64,000 nucleotides of DNA from Ceraceosorus guamensis (Eukaryota > Basidiomycota > Exobasidiomycetes > Ceraceosorales > Ceraceosoraceae). Numbering within the stretch: position 1 is the stretch's first letter; each line of letters opens with the position of its first letter. A model generated the notes under the pieces. The model worked only from the letters and a program-made list of their open reading frames with translations, was not told where the DNA came from and searched no databases. Location: NCBI RefSeq assembly GCF_003144195.1, contig NW_020290020.1, forward strand, positions 186,001 to 250,000. The letters run 5' to 3'. The translations under genes and the position numbers were made by a program. Below are positions 55,924 to 64,000 of this stretch, one piece after another.

Positions 55924-58900
55924 ATGAGGCTGATAGCGGTACTAGTCGCACTTGCATTCTGCCAGCTTACAGCTGCAGTGCTGTTCGGTGAGAGCGGGGG
56001 ACCTGTCGCCTCTGCGCACAATGCTTTGACGCGAGGCAAACAAATGCTGGCCGCTTGGGTGCGTAGGTCATTGGTAATGGTCTTGAAGCTTCGATTCTTC
56101 GCGTTGACATGCGAATTACTCTTCGCTTAGATTCATCCTTCGAAAGGCGTCGCACTTCGCAAAGGAGCGCCCAGAAACCAGAGCCCAATTTCCCTGTTGG
56201 GCTGCATGACCTGTGATACAGGCGTCGTCGACCCGAAGAGCAACAAGCATATCAGGGAGTCGTCCAAAAAGCTCGACGCAGAGGCAAATTCATGGGCAAA
56301 CAGAGCCAGCGCTTCCGACGAGCACTCGCTCTACCTTTATGGCAGCCGCACAGGATCTCGAAAGAGCAGCACCTCTTCGTCGCCCCACTCGAGGCGTAGA
56401 GATGGATCCGGCAAGGGTGTAGGACGCACTGATCATCTCCTGCTTGCTCAGAGTCGGCCAGGAAGTCCGATTCCCTCCAGGCATGATCCGCACATCAACA
56501 ACATTTTCCTTGGCAACTCTTATTGGGGACGGCAGTCCCTCGCAACACCACCAAAATCAGTATGGGGTAGTCCTGGCTCTCCTACTGGGCCGTTGAGGAA
56601 CGAAGTTGGCAAGCAGGTTTTCCGTAGCAAGAGCTTCAAGCCAGCGACATCCTTTTCATTCCAGCCCGAAGTGTCAAGCTTGTCCCACGACGCACATGAG
56701 CCAGGTTCAACCTCTCCAGATCTCACTCACTTCAAACGGTCCGGTCGCAAGAAAACGGACCTCACCCCGCTCAACGTTCCGAAGCGCTCGGAGGAGATTC
56801 AGCGAAGACGAGTACAGATCGAGGCGATCATGCCGATCAGCACTGAGATGACCTTGATGAAACGCTCGAGTCATGGACAAGTAGCCTTTATGATGCAAAA
56901 CAACTTGCAACGCCGACTGTTGAAGAGCGGCTATGCCAAGGCGAAGAAGGTAAGCGACGTTCGCTGCCGAGTAGCTTCGGCTCCCAGAGAAGCAGTGCTG
57001 ACTTGCCTCTCTTCTTGCGCAGGTCTTGCGAGCCGTCGGCAACATGGGCTGCACTGGATGCGGAAAAGCGTGGTCTCCACAGCCGTCGGTTGCCGATCAC
57101 TACTGGCGACTCGGCTCCGCCTCCTTCTCAGACGCAACACGCTCCCGACACTCGCGATCAGTATCATTTTCCGACATGTCCACGTCGCTCAAGGAGTCCT
57201 CCTTGACGCCCAAGGACTTACCTCATCTACGCAACGGTGGTCAGATTTCGCCGTCCCGTTTGATGCAAGAGTCTCCACCGCGTCAGCCCCCCAATGAGAA
57301 TTTTGACGATCCAGAACAGTGGAATCGAGTGTGGAAGTGGATCCCTCGTCCACCGGCTGCCAAGCCTGCGGAACCAGTTCCGAAAACAGTTGTCGAAAGT
57401 ATCCCGCTGCCACTGCTGCCGCCACGCGCACCACCTAAAAAATTCAAGCGAACTTCGTCTGCTGCGGGCAGCGCCAGTACGGTCCATCCTACGACAAAAA
57501 CCCCGCCTTCTTCCATCTCTGACCTCATCAAGCGAGGCCTGACCGAGAACCTATTTAAGGTTCGTCGTCGTCAAGACTGCTCGACCTCCAAGTAAGCGCT
57601 GACTGACATGCCCACGCTGTATCAATGCAGCTCTGCAAAGGATGCACCCGCCCTTCGGCCGCGGAAGAGTCTAGCCTTGCCCCACTGAGTGCAGCGCATT
57701 CCGACAGTCCTGCTTTCAGAAGATTGACCAGCGAGCACATGTCAAGAATGCAGCATTGGACCGAGCACGGTAGACAGCCCCTGCGTGAGCGACCGCTGCA
57801 AACAGAAACAGAAGACCTTCGCCTTTCAGAGGTGCCAGGACCGATGAGCATGCGCGCAAAGAAGACTGCCATCGCTGCGTGGGCTCGTAGGCAGGGCAAG
57901 CTTCCTAGACTTGCTGGCGGCGGAACTCAGGAAAGACCCTGGGCGGAGGAGAATCTGGGCCACGATCGTCCAGTCTTTGATCCATGGCTTCTATCGCCGG
58001 AAAGACGCCCGCCCGAGCTCGAACCTGGTCACACCAGCCAGCAGCACAGCTTTGACACGCCTCGTGCACTATCTCCAACTCGCCTGAGTGATGCTGGCGA
58101 GGGGTCGCGAGGCGGAGAAGCTTCACGAGTGAGTATCGATCAGAGCTAGCCCTGCAGCCGTCGTGGCGATGACGGTGCGTTCTTTGAGGACAACAGCCAA
58201 CACTGGCTATAAGTCAGGCAAGGCCGCCATAGTTGATGCAAATGAGCGGTAGAATTTCGGCAACGAGGGCTAGTTCCCTGCTTACCTTCATCCTTTCATC
58301 GTTCTGCTTCGTTTTCTGCTCAGCACAAGACCAATGACCCATCAGCAGCTTCTGTCAGATCTTCTACGCTCTCGGGCCAGAACTCCTTGACCGCACTTGA
58401 AGCAGCCTTCCGGAAAGCCGAAGGCCGCGCAAACAAATCGCCCGAAAAAGGCACCAGGGCAACGAGTGCTAGGCGTCTCGCAGAGCGGACGCGCGATCAC
58501 AGACTTGCAAAGCGTGACCTGCGCTCGGACCAGGTGTTGCAAAAGCGCTTCTTGGGCAAGGTGAGCAAGCTAATGTTGCGCAAATAGCAGCCTGCAAGGA
58601 CTAACAACGAATTCGTTCGACAGCTTTTCTCGTGCTTTGGAGGATGCAAGAGCAGCAGTCCCAAATTTCCGAAAATCCCTGCAGGAGCGACAGACGCAGA
58701 AGTCAAAAAGTTTGCGGGATCCCTTCTGGGCAAGACCTCGACCATCTCTGGCACTCGTCACCGAACGCATCGACGTGCTCATAGCCTACAAATCTTGCAA
58801 AAGCGTCTCTCAAGAAGCGTGAGTCTTGATCTTAGTCTTTTACGTACCTTGCCCAAGACTGACATGTCGTAGCCTTGCACACCAGCTTTTCGCATGCTTC

Positions 58901-61900
58901 GGACTTTGCAAAGCTCCATTGCCGCCTAGGATGCCCCAAATTCGGACGACCGAAGCAGAGCTTCTCAAAGTTGCTGCGGATCGCAAGCCACATGGCGCCA
59001 TCTCAAGCAGCCATCTGGCTCATGCTGAGCGTCGCGACATTGTTCACATTCTCCACAGGCGCTTCCTTAAGGCTGTGAGTCTTCCAAACGACCAAAGACG
59101 ATGCGGGTCACTAGATTACTGACGGGCAGTTATGATTCGTAACCTGCACGATAGTTATTTTCCTGCTTCATGTGCAAAAGCGGCGACAGCCCCAGATTTC
59201 CAAGCATTCCAAAAGGCGCAACCGACGCGGATGTGAAGAGAATCGCAGGGTCCATGCTGGGCAAGACTTCGACGATCTCCGGTACTCGTCATCGCACGCA
59301 TCGTAGAGGAATCCAGGTCAATGAACTCGAAGTCACCGCGGACCGCGCTGAAAAGCGTGGCGAAAATGGTCAGGTGGGTATCTAGTCAGCGGTATCAGTT
59401 CCGAGATGGATAGAAGAGATCGAGCCCGTTGGCTGCGCACTGAGCGACGAAGAAGGACAGCTGAAGGGGAGATGATTGTGGCTAGACCGCCAAAGAGAGT
59501 CAGCCTTTCTGCGGCAAACGAAATCGCCAAGCGAACGACTGTTTCCGAATGAGATGTGTGCCTACGTGTGCGCCAACCCGCCCCCTGAGACTTGATCTTC
59601 CACCTTTCAGACTCCAATCTTACAGCGTGCTCATTCTGACTTTCTGCAAAGACGAATGAGGGTGAGTGCTGTAGGGCTAGTCAGCTTGCAGCCTGGCCAC
59701 GCAGGACTGACTGGTGCGGGTCTCTGAGCTGCCGAGCAGGTCCCAAATGTTCCAGATGATCTGGAAGCAGAGGCCGAGAAACGGGCGCGTCTTGTTACCA
59801 ACAACTCTTCATTGAGTCGACTCTTCCGCTCTGCATCATCTGCGGCCCAGGATGGTGCCAGCACGCCGCAGCAGGTCGAGCATGCCGTCCGCAAAAGTGA
59901 AAGTGGCACTTCTATTCATCATGCTACCCGCAGCACTAGTTCTTTGGAAAATGTCCACAATGACAATGGCCAGAGCTACGGCTTATGGAGATCCTTGAGC
60001 ACGCGGCTATTTGGAGGTGTGAGTGCGGAGACGTGCCGCAGCCATATTGATTCTCCTCTGAGGACTATCACACCCAGCCTCCCCAGAACCGACGTCTTCG
60101 ATCGATAGGGGTCACACCTACGGGAGAGAGACAGGCTAGACGGCAAGCAGCTTTGAAGGACAGACGAGCAGCCATCGCCCAAAGTCGGAGAGGAGCAAAC
60201 ATCCATCCACAAACTCACACTCCACATACAACATCGACGATCGCTTCGTCGTCTACTTTAGAGGACTCGACGCCAGCAGCTCAGGGCACTTATGCTCGTC
60301 AGCACGTAGCTGAGCGTATCAGTCTGGACAGCAGCGTGCCGCGACGCCGTCTTCATGACGAACGAGGTGACTCTCACATTGATCGGTTCACCTCTCGATC
60401 TCGGTATGAAAACGAGCTCTCTGGGCACACTAAAATTGATGAGACCATGCAGCGCTCCCGAGCAGGAGGGGTGAGCGTCAAGGACCTGACTGATCAGGAT
60501 GGCGAAACTGCTTCGCATATGGCTGATAGACGACTGGAGCGCCGCAGTCAACACATTTGGTCGACTCTGGAGCGCCGCTTCACCCCAGATGAGGTAGAGC
60601 GGCTTCGACGAATGACCTCTGGCATCAACCGCCTTGGAGAGTCTAGCAGCTCCAGTATGACTCGAAGCCGCAGCAGCGCTCAAGGCCAAAATTACGACGG
60701 CCACACCTCGCCTGCTGGCTCCCTAACCCGTGAGTCGCCGGCACCCTCGTTCCCGGGTAATGGGTTAGACATCTTGACACGTGCTGGAAGGTGACGTGTG
60801 TATCTCGATGCAGTACGGCTGATCCACCTCGATGATCATTACAGGAATTCATCAGAACTCGTATCCCTCGAGGTTGCAGACAACGACGCAAGCATACACA
60901 CCGGGACTAGGTTGGTTTGCGCACCGTACTTCTTCGGCCACCGCACGAGATAGACGGCACGGTGCAGTCGCGGCCGCCGTCGGGGCCCAAGTCGATCGCA
61001 GCCGTCAGCAAGAGCTCGACCGCTTGAACCACCTGGACAGCGGCTTCAGTCACCCTGATCACGAGTATCCTCGCTTCCGCTCGGATGCTGACATTGCCGC
61101 GCTGCATGGCTGGCATCACACTCCCTCAACGTCTCGCAGCCCCATCGCACCTGACAGTCCGCAGTCAGGTCGCCGAGCGAGCTCAAGCTCTACGCCTTAC
61201 GAGCGCTTGATGGCGTCGCATGGTGGCAGGCACGGGGAGCCCCACACTGTCTCTACATCCAGCACTCAGACCGAGAGTGGTAATTTGCGGCCGAACCGTG
61301 GAGCAAGCCCGGGCTCAGGCTCCACGCCTTACGAGCGCTTGATGGCTTCTTATGGTGAGAGCAGCGTCCATAGCATTCATCGCGGACAAGAACAGCTTCG
61401 AGAGAATGCACGCCCCGTCACGCGACATGGTCGTCCCAAAATGGACTTGGATAGTCACGACGTGCCGCATCATCAGGAGGAAGATGATGGTCGAATGGAA
61501 GGACAACTCCATCCGGCGGCTTGGCGTGTCGACGAAATGACTGGCGATAGCGCCAACGACATTCATCACGAGATGGCTCATGGTGTCCGTGCCGAACGTC
61601 ATCCCGACTTTGTCCATAAGCCAGGAGCGACTGGCTGGGCACTTTCAAAGCATCGTCTGAGCAGGCGAAACAGCGGCGATGATATTGCTCGTGTCAAAGG
61701 TGAAGATGGACGCAGGGACTTCTCGTCGTCTCAAGCGAAGCTTGCGCTCGAAAAGAGGGGGCTTTTGGGGGAGCTATTTGGGTGCTTCCGCAGCAGCTCT
61801 GGATGCGGCGTAGGATCGTACTCGAGAAAAGCCCAACAGCCACACACACCTGGACCATCAGAGCCAGGCTTTCCCAAGCCAGCAGAATGGGCAAGGGCCG

Positions 61901-62477
61901 AATTACATACCGGCGACGTTCCCAGGAGACTCGAGCCCCAAAAGTCGTTCGACGTCAAGGGTCTGCCGATGTATGCCAAGCTACAGCAGTGGCGAGCTGA
62001 AGAGGTGAGTCACTAGCTTGAGGTGAATAGTGAATGTTCGTTGCGCTATGTACTCACATTCTCTCGCGTGAAAAATTCCAGAGCGCTGCATTAGGCAAGG
62101 GCAAAGCGACCATGCCTAGCTCGTCACACAGCCCTCCCAGGGCCAGTCTCGCAGAAGCGTCGCATGGCGAGTGGAGGGATGATCCGGACACGATGATAGT
62201 GCACAAAGATTCTTTGCGTGAGCGCACCAGCACTTCCCAGAGACGCGCTCTGCCGTCTGAACAGGCAGGATCATCCGCACCGACGCATACTCGACGACCC
62301 TCTTTCGATCCCGACTCCATCTATATTCACAAGTCTATGCTGCCAGAGGTGCCTCATAACCTCGCGGGAGATCCTAGAATGATGCTGCACTCTGGATCTC
62401 TGCGCCAGCTTCAGGGATCTTCGAGCGGGCGTCGAAGTTTCAGCCGATCTTCATCCCGATCAAGCCGAGGAGGTTGA
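55924..62477 (+). CDS. Large secreted modular protein built from repeated cysteine-motif exons (novel, function unknown)
   Basis: Thirteen exons: 55924-56058, 56131-56949, 57023-57559, 57631-58128, 58324-58560, 58624-58818, 58886-59074, 59155-59373, 59611-59661, 59740-60018, 60087-60729, 60845-62004, 62082-62477; 1785 aa. Exon 1 encodes a signal peptide (MRLIAVLVALAFCQLTAA). All introns except the eleventh are phase 0. A module recurs: LLGCMTC (exon 2), NMGCTGCGK (3), LFK-LCKGCTRP (3/4 junction), LFSCFGGCK (6), LFACFGLCK (7), LFSCFMCK (8), LFGCFRSSSGC (12). Exons 6 and 8 also share IP-x-GATDA-x-VK, then LGKTSTISGTRHRTHRR. Exon ends carry LQ-(K/R)-R-x-L (LQRRLL, LQKRFL, LQKRLS, LHRRFL). Exon 12 has two STPYERLMAS copies; exon 13 has two DPD-(T/S)-x2-(V/I)HK copies. 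The spacers are Ser/Pro/His-rich. Many dibasic sites would allow Kex2 cleavage. I know no such family. An effector, repellent-like or cell-surface role is inference. Confidence 0.8.
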
Positions 62478-63769
62478 TATGCTCGACAAGACCTCTTGTC
62501 TGTCATCACATCACTTACGGCAGTAAGGGGAGCAATATTTCGTTGGGTCGGGACTGCCCATGCTTCCTATCACTGGCGCATCGATCACCAAGTTTGTCTA
62601 CATAAAGGCTCTCATACTTGATTACAACAAGACTTGAGACCAATGCGAAGAATACTTGCTGCGCATGAGTATTTCGCTTTGCTCCCCGATTCTGTAGCTT
62701 CAATTGGGCCCTGAATGGCGACAATCACTTGCTGGCCATCATCAACGTTGCCAAAATTTGAGGCCATAATGCGCCATAACTCGTGGATGGAGCGATGGCG
62801 TTTTGACCATCACCTTGAAATCGGCACGTTGCCCGCTCTTGTCACCACTCTGACTACGACTTGCGACCAACCCTTCATGTATGTTACGTCCTGAAGCTTG
62901 TCGTGCGCCAGTCAGAGTGCGACCCACGACGGACCGGATTTTGTCTCGTGACTCCCTCGGCCCGAGTCGTGAGTGTGCGGAGCAGGCAATCGTTGTGACG
63001 AGCAGCATGAGTCGTGATCGAGTGACCGGCAGCGAGGAGGGAGGAACGCGCACGCGGCTGTGCCAACCCGCATGATTGAGCTTGCGAGTGCACCGGCAGA
63101 GGCGCGCAGCCCATGCATCAGCAGAGATCATGCAGCCGGGATCCGCTCGTGCGCCGCGGCGCAAGGCTGTGCTCCCTCCCGCGCGCGCGCGTAGCCCGGC
63201 TCAGATGCCCCGCGTGCCCTCACTTTTGAAAAGACTGCTGAAGTACCGTTGAATTAATCGTGAATTGATGCTACACGACCGTGCAGGATCGAACTGCGCC
63301 TCATCCCCTCCTGCATGCTGCTGCTTAATTGGTGTTCGCGCCGGCTGGTTGAATGCTTTTGATGACTTGGCAGCAGCCAAGCTATGAGCACGAGCACACA
63401 CAGCAGCCATAGGTACGCGGCGCATGCGTGCGCTTGCAGCAGCCAGCTATCGCCTTGCCCGGCCTCGACGCAGCCAAACGGTGTGCGCCCACTCGTGATT
63501 CATCATGCACAGCACTAGGCACGATCCAAATCGAGCAGGTCGGTCGATGCTTGCTGCACGTACTGGCTTGGATGAGAACGTCGATCAAGTCTGAGTCGCT
63601 TCAGAGCCATCAGACTGTTTTGCATCTCTATCATCGTCATCATCATCTTACGCCTCTTCCACGATCCTATACGTTCACACTCGTCTCCACTGCTCTGATT
63701 TCTTGGCCGAGCGCTACTGGTCCCGATCTCCAGCCAAAGCACCTCTTGCTTTATCCTCACTAAGTCAAC
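62478..63769. other. Intergenic, 1.3 kb
   Basis: 3' flank of the modular gene and promoter of the v-SNARE gene. Contains GAGTCGTGA words near 62965-63015, a CG run near 63178-63191 and a CATCATCAT patch near 63632-63645 (probable 5' UTR of the v-SNARE gene). No supported ORF. Confidence 0.45.
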
Positions 63770-64000
63770 ATGTCGGAGCCTTATGACCCATACGTTGCGC
63801 CCTCGGGCAGCGGTGCCCAGGGTAACAACAGGACTGCGGGTAAGTGGATCAGATGATGCGGTTCTGCCTCTCTGAGGTGCCGGGCGCATCCAAGCTGGAT
63901 TGCTCACTCGACTTCTACTTACTTTCTCTGCTCTCCTACGACTTCTCGATCCGACCAAACCTTATTCGCATGCCACCTCACGATGCATCTCGGGAACGGT
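63770..64000 (+). CDS. SNC1: Synaptobrevin/VAMP-like v-SNARE (Snc1 type), first exon only
   Basis: Exon 1 is 63770-63839, ending at a GTAAGT donor (63840); the rest to the window end reads as intron, and the gene continues to the right. The 23 visible residues, MSEPYDPYVAPSGSGAQGNN then RTA, match the characteristic start of fungal synaptobrevins (MSEPYDPY, then a Gly/Asn-rich stretch ending N-R-T just before the SNARE helix). Snc1-type proteins sit on secretory vesicles and drive fusion with the plasma membrane. The SNARE helix and the tail anchor are outside the window, so the call rests on this short N-terminus. Confidence 0.65.

Noticed and set aside
56707-57054. Minus-strand ORFs opposite the modular gene
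   Set aside because: Shadows of exons 2 and 3; the plus-strand exons are supported by repeats and splice signals.
60730-60844. Alternative donor after AG at about 60792 (GTGACG) in the modular gene
   Set aside because: It would join exon 12 in the wrong frame; the GTGAGT donor at 60730 gives a continuous frame.
1-64000. tRNA, rRNA, snRNA genes and CRISPR arrays
   Set aside because: No convincing B-box (GGTTCGAATCC-like) with a matching A-box, no rRNA core sequence and no regular repeat-spacer array were seen by eye; a covariance-model scan would be decisive.
1-64000. Transposons or virus-like elements
   Set aside because: No transposase, reverse transcriptase, integrase or capsid-like protein and no long terminal repeats were recognised on either strand.

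Overview
The window is nuclear DNA of a basidiomycete fungus, most likely a smut-type yeast or plant-associated fungus of the Ustilaginomycotina. The basis is a gene-dense, GC-rich sequence, many short introns (about 50-125 nt) that mostly begin GTGAGT or GTAAGT and end CAG or TAG, and a gene set of clear fungal type: chitin synthase, chitin deacetylase, Fab1, frequenin, and a two-Myb telomere-binding-type protein with the layout known from smuts. The genus cannot be fixed from sequence alone. All exon coordinates were read by eye from splice signals and reading-frame continuity, and for every complete gene the exon lengths sum to a whole number of codons.

Layout, left to right: the N-terminal two thirds of the PI3P 5-kinase Fab1 (minus, running off the left edge); TATA-binding protein (plus, six exons); a secreted double-psi beta-barrel protein (minus); a secreted chitin/polysaccharide deacetylase (minus); a 13-exon chitin synthase (plus); mitochondrial COQ6 monooxygenase (minus) divergent from a 9-exon WD40 protein of WDR7/rabconnectin-3-beta type (plus); a small single-pass membrane protein (minus); a Tay1/Teb1-like double-Myb protein (plus); a large disordered protein of unknown function (plus); a small secreted protein (plus); a DUF1749/SidJ-like alpha/beta hydrolase with a C-terminal KPWE peroxisomal-type motif (minus); a seven-transmembrane protein with a long disordered tail (minus); frequenin/NCS-1 (minus, ten exons); a very unusual 13-exon gene for a secreted modular repeat protein (plus); and the first exon of a synaptobrevin/Snc1-like v-SNARE (plus, cut by the right edge).

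Functional themes: cell wall and secretion recur (chitin synthase, chitin deacetylase, DPBB protein, small secreted protein, the modular secreted protein, v-SNARE), as does phosphoinositide/calcium signalling at endomembranes (Fab1, NCS-1, WDR7-like). There is no operon logic; neighbours are independent genes. Two long stretches lack a gene I can support (45.6-50.6 kb and 52.4-55.9 kb). They hold microsatellites, a decayed tandem duplication and short gene-like stretches that may be gene remains.

The best candidate for something undescribed is the gene at 55924-62477. It has a signal peptide followed by a chain of exons, nearly all cut in phase 0, that carry variants of one module (an LF-x-C-F-x-C-K cysteine motif, an IP-x-GATDA-x-VK stretch, a GTRHRTHRR stretch and an LQKR-x-L end). 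Two exons are almost the same. The second is the fusion of a SidJ-like hydrolase to a KPWE/PEX39-like tail at 40217-41659.
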